The position numbers and the translations under genes were made by a program. A DNA stretch of 64,000 bases. It comes from Taxillus chinensis. Taxonomy: Eukaryota; Streptophyta; Magnoliopsida; Santalales; Loranthaceae. This document shows, in pieces, positions 32,720 to 45,070 of this stretch. The number at the start of each line of letters is the position of its first letter. Positions within the stretch are counted from its first letter, which is position 1. The stretch spans positions 56,913,579 to 56,977,578 of the forward strand of contig CM042088.1 of assembly GCA_023512835.1 (NCBI GenBank). The letters are read 5' to 3'. The notes beneath the pieces are model-generated. The model was not told the DNA's origin and did no database searches. It worked only from the letters and a program-made list of their open reading frames with translations.

Positions 32720-35150
32720 AAACACTCCTTAAAATAAATGGACATAACATGAGACCACAAAAAATAGTTACAACCATTGAGAATGACAGTAATGGGTAGT
32801 GAGACATTTGGTGAAGAAATGGTTAAAGAAATTCTATAATAGGCCATTAATTATGTTGAGAGTTAGAAAATTGGGACGAGACTAAGATTTTGACTAGTTA
32901 AGATTTTAAAGGTTTTCTATGATATATAGCTCTAATGCATGTGGAAGTAAAATGATATGTATGAATTAGTTGTATTGAAAAGTATGTATTATTTCTGGAT
33001 AAATATAAGTCTATTTATAGACACAACTAGATAACTTATTAAAATATAAATAATCCTAATTTATTTTATACAATATTTGATTGATTATGAAATCTGTAAT
33101 CATTTGTATACCATTTTTATACTTGATTGGAATATCCAATTAATGGTATACATACTAAAAATCATAATTAAATAAAAAAACTAAAATTTAAAATAATTAA
33201 ATCATACTATCAAAATAATATAAAAAATAATAACATAGATACAATATAACTATATCACTTAAGTAGTTTAAAAAGTACATAACAATGTTTAATTATCTAA
33301 AATACCCTAATTAAAAAACCAAATTATTTAAAATAAAATTTATTAACTAATTAAATACAATTAAAGCAAATTGAAGAAGCTCTCAAACATTTGATAAATA
33401 ATATTTTAAAACAACTCACAAAAACACAATATAACCACAATTACATTAAAGTAAAAAATTAAAAACTAGAAAAAAAATTATAAACAATTAAGCAGAAGTA
33501 ATATTTATCCTAAAGAAAAAAACTAAATCATCAAAAGATTAAAACAAGAAATAACTATAATATATTATCACAACTTATATTATACATAAACTTGATAAAT
33601 TTTCAATAAAACTATGCTCTAATCCAATGAAATTTAAAATATAATTTTATTAAGTAAGAAAACTTGTATTATAAAAATAGCATCAACCATACAAATTCAA
33701 CGACTTCTGTTCAGTAAGATTTAATTCTCAATTGTCCATCAGTATTTAACATTGAAAAATAAGTATAAACAAATAGCACATAAACCTTTTTTTTTTTGGA
33801 CATAAAACTGTAAATCTAAATCTTAAATTTTATTTGACATTTACCCAAATAAATAAATAAATAAAAAGGTTGGTTTCATATTTTCTGGAGTCAAACGCAC
33901 GAGGGGAATATTTAATATGCTCCGTTTGAAAACGAGTTTCATTTAAAACAAGCGAAGGCGTAGCCTTATATATGCCCCGTTTGAAAACGAGTTTCATTTA
34001 AAACATCTTGAACCTCGTTCAAAATTGAGGGCTCTCGCGCGTCAAGCCTTATATAGCCGGCAATGGATTACGCAATTGTAATTTGTAGCATAGCAGACGT
34101 TGCTTAGAAAAAAAATAGGACATACCAAGAAAAAAAAGTAAATGAAAGTAAATGGTTATTGTTACTTGACAAAAAAACAGGGGTATAGTTAGAATTATTA
34201 GAGTTAATTGGCTTGATTCCAAACAATAAAATGAAAGTAATTGTTGAAAAATTAATAAATTAAATCGATTCAAATCTAATTAATTCACTCAGCAACATAT
34301 TTGATTTGATTTAATTTTATTTACAGCAAAAAAGTATATTAAATTAATTTAAAAAATAACTTAAATCAACTCAAAATCGATTTCACTCGAACTCCGAAAC
34401 TACGGCTCAAAGCTGAGGCTTATTTGGCAGGGGCTTATTTGGATGCTGAATTTTGCAGCATTATAAAGAGGGCCTAAATAATTTGAGCTTCGGCGTTTGT
34501 TTTTAGGAATTAAATGCAACGCATTAAATTTAGTATAGTGTAATTTATTTATTTATTTTGGAAGGGCGGCTTCTGTCTTCTAGCGGGCGGGAGACTTGTA
34601 GTAGTAGACTTCACCCATATTGTAGGTTTTTTGTAATAAATATAATATATATATTCATATATATTTAATATTTTCCCAATATTATACCAAAATAGTTAAA
34701 ATTTGAAATAAAATAAAATATTAATGAATACTACATAGATACATACACACTCGAGTTCAAATGCAAAGATAAGACGCAAAGTACGAGAAACGATTTGACA
34801 CAATCCGAGAATATAGCAAAAAGATATACCTCACCTCACCTACGTAGTATAGAAATAGAAATAGTAAACTGGTACTGGTGGGTGGGCTTCTCAATCTCAC
34901 CCGAGAGGCAAAGATAAACATTATTTCCAATTTTTACCATATCCTCTCTGTGACTTGGAAACCTCCCACACCCATGAATGATTGATTGATTTGATGAATC
35001 TAATCCCCAAAACTAAACCGACAAATATTTTAATCACTCCTTAATTCATTTCCCTCGTTCTCAATCCAATCCAAAAAAAGAAGAAGAAAAGAAATCACTG
35101 GCCATTATTCCAATGTAAACCCCTGCCCATTTATTTTCCACAAATATATA
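32720..35150. other. AT-rich intergenic DNA upstream of the RING gene
   Basis: Very AT-rich from about 32900 to 33850, with no credible ORF. A 35-bp duplication lies at 33916-34005 (separate entry). No RNA gene was recognised. Confidence 0.6.
33916..34005. repeat. Local duplication of a 35-bp block
   Basis: TATGC(T/C)CCGTTTGAAAACG... occurs at 33916-33950 and 33971-34005, 55 bp apart, with one mismatch over 35 bases. The neighbouring AGCCTTATATA also repeats (about 33963 and 34037). Purpose unknown. Confidence 0.8.
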
Positions 35151-35154
35151 TTAC

Positions 35155-35175
35155 CCTATATATATATATATATAA
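35155..35175 (+). promoter_or_regulatory. Candidate TATA region of the RING gene
   Basis: Alternating TATATATA run about 175 bp upstream of the ATG, followed by a pyrimidine-rich leader. The position is plausible for a core promoter, but AT repeats are common here. Confidence 0.4.
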
Positions 35176-35281
35176 TTGTAAATTCCCCCTCTGTCTGCCC
35201 ACATTCTCACTCCAACAAACTCTTCTTTGATAAGCTGCCATTATTCCCTCCCAAATCTGAACCATTTTTGCTTCCCCCCAC

Positions 35282-35286
<5 letters not shown>

Positions 35287-35338
<52 letters not shown>
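35287..35338 (+). repeat. (TC)n tract in the 5' leader of the RING gene
   Basis: About 26 TC units ending 10 bp before the ATG. Pyrimidine tracts are common in plant 5' UTRs. A minus-strand ORF of repeated Arg-Glu over it is an artefact. Confidence 0.9.
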
Positions 35339-35340
<2 letters not shown>

Positions 35341-35347
35341 AATAATC

Positions 35348-38300
35348 ATGCCTGTTCATGCAAAAGATGCAGAGACCTCCACAAGAACAGAGCAAATCAG
35401 ATCGAGGAAACCCAGATACGATCCAACCTCGGAGACGCTTCCGAACCCACGAACCCCCGCGACTCGCAGCGAAACCTCTGTCGGTGGCAAGAAGAAGAAG
35501 AAAAACATCGCGGCGGCTGCGATGAGGAGGCTGGGGTGCGCCACCGCGGCGGAGGTGTCGGAACCGGTGCCCGTGCCGGCGGTTCGGGCTTCGGCAGGCT
35601 GTACTGGGAATAAGGTAAGGAAGAAGAAGCTGACGAGCTGCCGGAAGGTGGCTGTTGCGGCGAGCGGAAGTCCTTCTTCGTCGAGCTCTCCGCCGGTTGG
35701 GCCGGACGTTTGGTGTGGTCGTGGTAGTGGGTTCGACGCCACCGCCGACATGACCGTATCTGTGGATTGTGTTTTGTCGCCCAGAAGGCCATCGCCGCCG
35801 CTAACACCCGGTTCTGGTAGTGGTAGGGAGAAGATTGATTCTGAAAGGGCGATCCAGCGGGAGGTATATTTTCTAATTCTGATTCCTTACGATACTATAA
35901 GTTTGTTTTTTTCTTTCCCTTTTTGGGTTTGATCATGTAAGTTGTTGATATTCGTGTTGTGACAGATATGATTGTTGTTGATGTTATTGGGTTTTCATTC
36001 AGTTTTGTGTGTGTGTGTGTGTGTGTGTGTTTTAGTTTTGATATTCTTTCATTTCATTGAGAAGCAAGTTTCGATATGACAATATTCATCTTTTGAAGTA
36101 TAAATAGTTGTTATTGGGGTTTCCCTTGTCGGTTTTGAATTTATGATATTATTTCATTGCATTGAGAACGCAAGTTTCCTTCATTTTGATGCTTCCAATT
36201 ATGGTAGTTGTAGTTGCTATATATTTTAGGGAATTTGTTTTTGTTTTGTTTTTTTCCTTGTTTTAAGGGGTCGGGTTAATTTCATTTTTTAAAATTATTC
36301 TCATTTCTTGTCTAAGGGGTTTTGCAAAAAAGTACATTGCTTCTTTCTTGCTTGGAAATGTTTTTGGGGCTGAACTTTTTCAGCTGATTCAGTGAGGTAT
36401 GAGGGGATGTCCTATTATTCAAATATACACCTCATTTTCATTGCAAAAGATTAAAGACTGGTATTCTGGTAAAATTATGTTCTTTTTCAATTTCTAATTG
36501 GAACATTCTCACATTTTAGATTATATTTCCCTCCATCTTTAAGAATAATGATTTGATAAATCCAGTACAAAGTTCTTATTCAAAATAAAAATAAATAAAT
36601 CCAGTAAAAGTTGAGTTTCCTGTTTTGTCCATTTAGGGACCACTTGAAACTTGTTGTAATAAGCCACAGGTAATCATCGGATTTTCTAGGCAGAATGATT
36701 GATTTTCATTGACTTATGAAACTTTGCTGTCATTCCATGCTGTGTGGGTTCTCTTAGTTTGAATGCGTACCACAATATGTATCTTGCTTTGGCAGCGTCC
36801 TTCATGTATCCTGAGGCGAACAGTGACCCCTCTTGATTTGGACTCTCCTTATGAAAGTACACACCCCGGATTAGATCCCTTTGGAGCTAGGCGTCATCAC
36901 CATGTTTTCCATCCTTCTCCCAAAGGGCTTGCTGAGGTGTGTTCCTACTATCTTTCCTTTTGGACTTTAATTTTTCTTGCCAATGACACATCTCTTGGAA
37001 GCCTTTATCAAATGTCGTAGGAACTGTATTCTTTATTGCTACTAAAGAACTGCTTTTACAAGGTAATTTGTCTCCTTTGATTTGCCTTTTGATCTTCCTT
37101 AATTATAGTGCCTTATAAGTAATGAGAAACAGTAAGCAATTGATTTATTTCGTTCTTTATTCCTTCAAATTTAGTATGTGACTGATTTTAAAGCTTATTT
37201 TATTGAAGGAAGTGGAAGAAGAATCCTTGTTTAAATAGAGCTAGATTTTAGTTGTGCTGATATTTATATTCATGTTATTGAGAAGGTCACTTCAAGCTGT
37301 TAAATTTTGACTAGATTTACCTAACTCATGTCATGTATCAGTTATATTGTATCCATGAGGCCAAACTATTTATCATTTTATCACCACATGAAACAAACCT
37401 TTTAGATAACAAATAAACCCTTGTTTTCAATGTTCATTCTTCCAATTTCTTTAGTATGAATTAAAGAAAAACTAATCATTCTATCAGAAATATATTTTCC
37501 CAATGGCTGTTGAGAGTTGCTTTCTGAGCTCTTGAACACGTTACTCTACTAAGTTGAAATTATCAGCAAAGGAGCTGACTATTCTTTTAGATTTTCTGGA
37601 AAAGGGATTGATTTATCATCCTAAAAGAAGAAATTCAAATCTAATAAGCTCATTGCCAGAACCACCTGACACGAAGCTTTCATGCAACCTCCATGGATTA
37701 CATTGAGTCCAGCAGTTAGTCTAGGGGCCAATCGCGGCCTTATTTCTTAGTCTTGACTTTGCTTTTTTTTTTTTTTGGGTAAATTCTCATATGATGTAAG
37801 AGTCGACCCTACTTAACTGCAGATAAAGACTGCTGCTATTATAGGATAATGTATGCAACACGTATATTTCCCCTTAGGAAAGGTTTGTGTGATTTGACTT
37901 CATAGAATTAAGGCCTTCTAAAGTGATGCAGGTTGACTTATCTCCCTCTCCTCAATTTTTATAAAAATAAGTGTTTCTCACATTTGTGATGGGTTCATGC
38001 AGATTATGTTGTTTCGAAGCAGCCTGCCAATGGAAGAAAGACTGGATTTGCATGACCATTACCAGGAATGGAGGCTAGATATTGAGGATATGTCCTATGA
38101 GGTGTGTGTAATTCCATGATTCTTTTATCTTCACTATGTGATATGTTTATTAATTATGTCCGACATTTTACCTTTCTGCCTTTGCGTGTCCACAATTTGG
38201 GAACAGGAACTGCTTGAGCTTGGCGATCAGATTGGATATGTTAATACAGGATTGAGAGAAGATGAGATAGGATGCTGCCTTAGGAAATCCAGAGTCCCAA

Positions 38301-38587
38301 TTTTTGATGATTTGTCTTTGCACCTACCAGAAGTGGAGTCCAAATGCAGCATTTGTCAGGTGAAAAACTGTTTTCTTTTGCATTTTTTAGTCCTATCTTT
38401 TGCAGGACATTTTATAGAACATTTAGAAATACTGTTGCTTATCCTGCAGGAAGAATATGAGGCTGAGGATGAGATGGGTATGCTGGAATGTGGGCATGGC
38501 TATCATACAAATTGCATAAAGCAGTGGCTTGTGCGGAAAAGTACTTGCCCAGTGTGCAAATCCAGTGCAACTGCAGCAGCATGGTGA
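35348..38587 (+). CDS. RING-H2 E3 ubiquitin-protein ligase, five exons, 348 aa
   Basis: Host gene. Exons: 35348-35863, 36796-36936, 38003-38101, 38207-38359, 38450-38587. All junctions have GT...AG introns and phase 0, giving 172+47+33+51+45 residues. The N terminus is low-complexity and basic (GGKKKKKN, NKVRKKKL), probably disordered and possibly nuclear-targeting. The middle (DHYQEWRLDIEDMSYEELLE, IGYVNTGLREDEI) is the conserved block preceding the RING in a plant family of MBR/RHG1A-like ligases. The C-terminal RING-H2 (about residues 299-341) is CSIC ... LECGHGYHTNC ... CPVC, with all eight zinc ligands in C3H2C3 order; the exon 4/5 boundary falls just after the second Cys. Such proteins pass ubiquitin from an E2 to substrates; the substrate is unknown. 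The exact ortholog is not identified. Confidence 0.9.
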
Positions 38588-39534
38588 TAGATGGGTAAAC
38601 GTTCGTATGCATGTATAATTTACATGTATCAGTATGACAGCATGTATGCGAGCATGGCTATCATATAATTTGCATATAGCAGTGAATTTTGTGGAAAACA
38701 AATTGATCAGTGTGCCTATGGGGCACGATAGGAGTAGACCAGTATTGAGGGGGTTTTGGTATTACATCTCTTTCTGCATTTCTGTATAGATTTTTTTTCT
38801 TTTTCAAATACCTTATAAATACTCTTTGGAATGGATCTTCAATCCCAGTTTGCCTTGTTTGCTGCTGGCCTGTGCTGCATTTTTTGAAAATTTTGCGGTG
38901 GAATTATACGTAGCTTGTTTCATGTTTTCACTTTTGTTGTCAATGGGAAACTTGCAGTGAAACTGCAAATTGATCTAAAGAATGTTAGCCGATATATATG
39001 TTGCACGTGTGGCAAATGTTTTGGACGAACACTTGGATGCTTGAAGGGATTCTAAAAATCTCTACTCCTAGTAAATATGACGGGATGGCACTGCAAATTT
39101 TAGTTTGTGCTGTGGTGGAACGACCCCGTTTTGGGTGTTCCTCTTTTCCCCTTTGTTTCTTTCTTCCTCCATTAAGTTGGTTTTCCTCTTTCCGTATTTA
39201 TGCCGATTTTTTCTCTCATGCGGGTGGTGTGGTCTGTCTTTGATGTCAGGCTTGCTAAGTGCTAAGTGTGGAGGTCATATTTGATACCAGGAGAAATGAA
39301 CACCCTAGACGGGAAAAACTACGGAGAATTTCATTATAATTCTACCCTAGAACGTAGAATTTTAAGAATTGTTTTAATAAAATTTTGTTCTTTTAACTCT
39401 TTTAAAATAATACAGAAATAAAGTGAGCTTCAATTTAAGTCAACTTTTCAATGCACGTCTTCCTATCTGTAATTCTGCGGCCTCGTTCCTAATCACTCAC
39501 GGGGTCTTTTATATTTGATTTATGACCAATGCTA
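38588..39534 (+). other. 3' UTR of the RING gene and spacer
   Basis: No further gene. A near-repeat of the last-exon phrase (GCATGGCTATCATA at 38502 and 38653) suggests a short duplication. No unambiguous poly(A) signal was chosen. Element D begins at 39535, 948 bp after the stop codon. Confidence 0.55.
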
Positions 39535-39589
39535 TGATAGGAGTAATTTGGAGAAGATTAGAATTTGAGAAGAAAGATAAGAAAGAAGC

Positions 39590-39671
<82 letters not shown>

Positions 39672-39904
39672 TGGTTATTTATAACCAAATCAGCAAACAA
39701 CTAATAACATAATAATTGGGTAGAAAATTAGGTGCATGATTACATACACCAAATTAAACGGCACAAAATAGAAAAACAAACTGCAAGAAAATTGTAGGTT
39801 GAAACTCACTATCCGAAGGGCATTAATCCCACGTTAATTATTAACAACCCACACACGTCGCTTCTCCTCTATTTCAGGGACTCGGTGTACGTGGAAACGT
39901 ATCA
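39535..39904 (-). repeat. 3' LTR of element D (left side)
   Basis: 370 bp, matching 46672-47013. Contains a (TA)n expansion at about 39595-39668 that the other LTR lacks (only 'TTATATATATTT'). Confidence 0.92.
39595..39668. repeat. (TA)n microsatellite in the LTR of D
   Basis: About 37 TA units. ORFs reading Ile-Tyr repeats on both strands are artefacts. Confidence 0.95.
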
Positions 39905-39918
39905 TTCCCCCTCCCTTA
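39905..39918 (-). promoter_or_regulatory. Polypurine tract of element D
   Basis: On the minus strand, TTAAGGGAGGGGGAA abuts the 3' LTR start TGATACGTT. Confidence 0.8.
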
Positions 39919-40064
39919 AAGTATCCTGTCCTCAAGGATAAAACCAGGATATATCCTTGAAAAACGCTATTAATTTTCTCACGTGACATCTTTAATTACC
40001 GTACCCTTTCATTTGATTAAAACCTATGTCTTGGGCTGGTAGTGTCCATTTTTGATGACATGAC

Positions 40065-42053
40065 TGTCACGCCCCCGAATTCCAGGGAACCCGGAACCGG
40101 GTACATGACTTCCCCTTGCCCGCACCCGAAAGGTCAAGGGGTTGGTGACTAGCACCAATAGAGACTACACCGCGAGTCTTGTCTCAAATATGCAACCCTG
40201 TACGATCATACATCAAGGGTAATCCTGTACTTTCCCATATATCATCATGCATACAAAAAGTCAAACAATCATACGGACATCACATCATATAGTATGCAAA
40301 TACAATTGTCCACGGACCCATGTCCGGGATATCACATAAAACAATACGAATATAATCGGATCATACATCGAGTAGTGGGCGTCCTCCTGGAAGAAAGTCC
40401 TCCACTAGTCTCGGGTCACACCTGAAAAGGGTAAGCAACAAGTAGGGGTGAGCGACAAGCTCGGTAGGTGACCCTAACACTCCACATCATGCAACACATA
40501 TAAGTCTATACTATATGCTCGGTGTACTCGTGCACCGTGTAGTGTGCACAATCATTAGGACTCAACCTGCAACAAACATCAGGACAACTTGTCCACGATC
40601 CTCCATGGGATCCCACTCGGAGCACTCGGCCCTAGCTCCACGAGCTCAACGGCTCAACTCAGGCCTTAGCCTGTCCACGCGCAATATGTCCGGCCACAGT
40701 CGCCACACAGGCCTGCCATCGGTTCATATGCCTGCCACGTCAACCACATAGCACCATCGGTGCATCACGGTGAGAACCCAAACAAGTCACGGAGTCCATG
40801 CCCCAATACCTCACATCAACATACTAACATTAGTATGGCATGTCATTCTCAACATTTCCTTTAGAATTGTAGCCAGTCTTCACAAGTAAATCCTCAACCC
40901 TTGATTTATGAAGGAAGTACTCATAGCAGCTATTTTCTTGAAATTAAAAGTCCCGGCATTGGGTTCCCTTATCATAAATAAGATAATCTGATTTTTGGGG
41001 ATTTTTCCGAGATGTCTAACCCCACTTTCCAAAAATTCACCACTACGAACTTTTGGGTTTTTCCGAGATTTTACACTAAAACCCAATTTTCACATTTTGA
41101 AATAGTGGGAATTAATTTTTCTAGTATTTTTCTTTGAATCCAAATGGGGGGTATTTCGTTATTTACATTGTAACTTAAGTATAATACTTAGGCATAATGG
41201 TTTACAATGTAAATGTCCAGTGCAGTGCAGTTACACTGCAGCGGAACACTGTTCCACTCCTACGGATTTGATGCTTCGGACTGATGCTACGGATCACTGT
41301 TTCACTGCTACGGATTTGATGCTGCGGACTGATTACTCCGGACTACTGATCCGGACTAACTACTCCGGACTAACTCCTCCGGACTAACTACTCCTGGACT
41401 ACTGATCCGGACTAACTCCTCCGGACTAACTACTCCGGACTAACTCCTCCGGACTAACTACTCCTGGACTCATGATCCGGACTAACTCCTCCGGACTACT
41501 GATCCGGAAAACACTGTTCACTTAGTCCGGAAAAACACTATTCACTTAGTCCGGAAACACTATTCACTTAGTCCGGAAAAACACTATTCACTTAGCCCGG
41601 AAAAACACTGTTCACTTAGTCCGGAAAAACACTATTCACTTAGCCCGGAAAAACACTATTCACTTAGTCCGGAAACACTATTCACTTAGCCCGGAAAAAC
41701 ACCGTTGATCGTCGTTTTTGCCAATTTTCTCAGCTAGAACGGCAACCCAAAGAACCCCAAACACTCATAAACACATTTATTTTGATATACACCCCATTAC
41801 ACGTCTTAAATAACTCTAAATTTCATGTAATCAACAAATACCTCTTTTATGCATTTAAATCACAAGATTCAACCAAAAATTGGGTTTCCCCCAAATCTTA
41901 AGGTTCACCCCCAAATTCCATGATTTCACCCAAATTAAGCATGCTAAGCCTACTATGAATCATATAAGGAGTTAGAATCACCTACCTGGAAGATTCTTTG
42001 CGATCCACGAGCTCCAATCGCCCCAAAATCGCCAAGAAAGCTCTACGCTCTTC

Positions 42054-42097
<44 letters not shown>

Positions 42098-42499
42098 GCT
42101 CAAACATGCACGTACCAATAATTGGCAATTAAAGATATAAGGCGGTTCTTAATTATATATATACCGTTGCCAATAATTGGCCTCCTAGCAATAATTGACT
42201 TGAACGCAATAATTGACCTCCCGAGGTCACGAACTCCAAATTGAGTCAAATTATCGTCAAAACGCTCGAAATAACGAGCACAAGATCGTTCAGGATATTA
42301 TCACACTCAAATGACTGGTCAAACGCAAAGTCAACCAATAAACCCCAAAAAGTCAACAATCGGGTCAAACGGGACCCCGACTCGAAATCGGGCCCAAGTA
42401 CAGTCAAAATGCTCACATCGACGGCTACACTACCGTCCAGATAGTTACATTCCCATAGAATGACTATCTCTCAAAACTACCCAAATACGAGTCTTTACA
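40065..42499 (-). mobile_element. Solo LTR 'J' (A family) inside element D
   Basis: 2435 bp, the full reverse complement of the A LTR from TGTCACGCCCCCGAATTCCA to CGAGTCTTTACA. It is flanked by a perfect 5-bp duplication ATGAC (40060-40064 and 42500-42504). No internal element DNA remains, so it is a solo LTR formed by recombination. It carries the CT tract (about 42059-42092), hairpin (about 41160-41214), TCCGGA arrays, and an extra minisatellite at 41508-41700 absent from A. Confidence 0.96.
41508..41700. repeat. J-specific minisatellite, about 8 units of 21-24 bp
   Basis: Units of the form AAAAACACTATTCACTTAGYCC plus GG, with A/G and T/C variants. The alternating length (GGAAACAC versus GGAAAAACAC) shows at least two unit types. 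The LTRs of A have no such array at this point. It is a tandem array without unique spacers, so not CRISPR. Confidence 0.9.
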
Positions 42500-42504
42500 A
42501 TGAC

Positions 42505-43450
42505 GATCCAAAGCAAGCTTATAAGCCACGTGCCCACCTTGGCTATTATTTGGAATGGGCCAAAGTATTACTGTGCCAATTTAAGTGACTTATGAAAAGC
42601 AACAAAAGATTGCCAGTACGGTTACAACTTCAAATAAACAAAATCCTCCACACTAAAATTAACTTCACGGCGATGCCAAGTAACTTGATTCTTCATCGTT
42701 CTGTGCAAGGACCAATTGGTGATGTAAGTCATGAACAATTAAATCCATATCACGCAATAACTCATCAACTGCTTGGACTCAAGTAGTTCCAGGTACGTAT
42801 GAGAGCAAATTTGGTGGAGAAATTCCATAAACTGCTTCAAATGATAAGATTTTGGTGGAAGAGTGCACCGATGTGTTATAGCTAAACTTTGTCCAATGCA
42901 GTTACTCCACCCACTTTTGTGGCGGTTCACCTGCAAAGCACCATAGGTATTGCCCAAGTATTCTATTTACCACTTCCGTTTGCCCATCAGATTCTGGAGG
43001 ATAGCTAGAACTCATATTAAGCTTGGTTCCTTGCAGCTGAAACAAAGTTTGCCAAAAAGAGCTTAAAAATACCTTATCTCGATCACTAACGATAAAGGCA
43101 AGGATCCCATGGAGCTTGACTACAAGTGCAATGAAGGATTTTGCCACAATCTGGGCAGTGAATGGATGCTTTAAGGCTATAAAATGGGTATACTTGCTCA
43201 GTCGATCTACTACTACCATGATCACTATGTTGCCCATGAAAGGAGGTAATCCTTCCACAAAATCCATCAATACATCTGTCCAAATTTTTTCCGGAATGGT
43301 CGAGGGCTGCAATAGTTTGCATGAGCTTAAACAATTTGCTTTTAGTGTTGACATCACAGTGCCGCAGAAACTCCTTTACATGTTGTCATAGTTGTGGCCA
43401 AAAGAAAGTGTTTCGGATGCGTGCTAAGATTTTGTGGAACCCGAAATGAC
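42505..43450 (-). pseudogene. Element D integrase
   Basis: The intact core frame (43357 to 42902) has Asp in VLMDFVEGLPPF, Asp in IVSDRDKVFLSSFW and Glu in SDGQTEVVNR. The upstream zinc region (43360-43450) is in pieces. The C-terminal YFGPFQIIAKVG motif is readable at about 42510-42570, and the frame is then cut at 42504 by solo LTR J. Any chromodomain remnant would lie at 39919-40064 beyond J, where LEDRIL-like sequence before the polypurine tract is seen. Inactive because of stops and the insertion. Confidence 0.85.
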
Positions 43451-43529
43451 CACCCACTAGGAAGAATGATTTTCAACCAAAATGGAAGAAATTAGTGGTG
43501 AAGTGGGACTCAAATATACCTTATCTCCT

Positions 43530-43960
43530 TTAAACCACACGTCGTCCTTGCAAGTATACAACTGTTGCGACCGATTGGAATTCATCCTTAATAAATTTTG
43601 ATAAAAAAAGGTCCGTTTGAACTTCTTGCTTTAATCGACCCCACCAATCCGGTTGTGGTAACGAAGTTTCCATGAGCATGAGTTCCACTTTCTTGGACAG
43701 TGCATCGACACCTTTGTTCTCAAGTCCCTTTTTGTATTCCACCACATAGTCATAACCCATGAGTTTTGGGAGCCAACGAGTCTATATAGGAGTGGTGATG
43801 CATTGTTCCAATAAAAATTTGAGACTCTATGGTCAGTCTTCATGGTGAAAGGTCTACCTAAAAGATATGGCCGCCACTTCCTGATGGTCTTGACAGTGGC
43901 TAACATTTCTTTCTCATAAGTGGAGAGGATCAAGGTTGAACCTTTGAGTGCTTCACTGAA
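43530..43960 (-). pseudogene. Element D RNase H
   Basis: STYEKEMLATVKTIRKWRPY and GRPFTMKTDHRVSNF in one frame, then DYVVEYKKGLENKGVDALSK in the next: a frameshift near 43745. It ends in QPDWWGRLKQEVQTD, the linker to integrase. Confidence 0.82.
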
Positions 43961-44149
43961 GAATGCTATCTGTTGGGCTTGTTAGATGAGAATGGTGCCT
44001 ATGCCTGTTCCACAAGCATCACATTCAATAAAAAACCGCTGTGAAAAATTAGGAAACTACAGTACAGGAGGTGAAGTCAAGGCACTTTTGAGGTTGTTAA
44101 AAGCATCAGATTCCTTGGGTCCCCAACGAAATCCTTCCTTGCCCAAGCA

Positions 44150-44880
44150 TTAGGTCAATGGTGCTGCAATATCGCCAAACCCACTGATGAATTTTCGATA
44201 ATAGCCTGCCAACCCCAAAAATCTTTGCACGGCTTTTACTGTTGTTGGTTCTAGCCAATCCATAACAACTTGAATTTTTGAATGGTTGACTTCCACTCCT
44301 TTTTCAGATATAATATGTCCCAAATAATTCACCTGTGATACTGCAAATTGGCACTTTAATTTTTTGACAAACAGATGATTAATCGATAGAATGTTGAGAA
44401 CATTAGATACATGTGAAAGGTGTTCACCCCAATTCTTAGAGTATATCAAAATATCGTCAAAGAAAACCAAGACATACTTACGAAGATAGGTCCTGAATAA
44501 ATCATTTATGAGGCTCTGGAAAGTTGTTGGAGCATTCGTAAGACCGAAAGGCATTAATATGAATTCATAGTGCCCCTCATGTGTGCGGAATGTTGTCTTC
44601 TCAATGTCTTTCTCATCCAATCGAACTTGATGATATCTAGAATGCAAGTCGAGTTTGGTAAAGAATTTGGCACCACATAGCTCATCCAGTAGCTTATCAA
44701 TAATTGGAATGGGGTACTTGTCCTTAACTGTTATATGGTTAAGTGCTCTAAAATCAACACAAAATCTCCAAGACCCATATGCCTTTTTCACCAATAAAAT
44801 CAGGGAAGAAAAAGGACTGTTGCTTGGGGGAACTAGACCAGCTTCGAGCAATTATTTTACCATCCTCTCAATCTCAGCTT
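44150..44880 (-). pseudogene. Element D reverse transcriptase
   Basis: A 233-codon frame with RT motifs: [72 protein letters not shown] and the catalytic VLVFFDDILIYS (FFDD). Then NYLGHIISEKGVEV and [23 protein letters not shown] has Ser-Arg where RSGYHQ is normal. Upstream, the frame is closed by a stop near 44852, so RT is separated from protease. Confidence 0.88.
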
Positions 44881-45070
44881 TTTGATAGTAGGGGTAAACA
44901 TTGACTTGTTCGCTGTTGGGTTGGAGAGGGATCCAATGATTGTGTGCATGTTTTGGTGGTAAGGTTGTCAGTGTGCCGAAGACATGTGTAAATTTGTCAA
45001 TGATTGCTTCAAGGTTGCTAGACTAAACGGTAGAGGAGTCAACCTATTTTGCCATAGTAATTTGAAGAAG

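Noticed and set aside
35131..35349. Minus-strand ORF of Arg-Glu repeats over the RING gene leader
   Set aside because: Translation of the (TC)n tract; antisense to a well-supported gene.
39509..39704. Ile-Tyr repeat ORFs on both strands
   Set aside because: Direct translation of a (TA)n microsatellite.
41508..41700. Regular repeats with short intervening sequence, CRISPR-like at first glance
   Set aside because: Units are head-to-tail with no unique spacers, lie within an LTR of a plant retrotransposon, and no cas genes exist.
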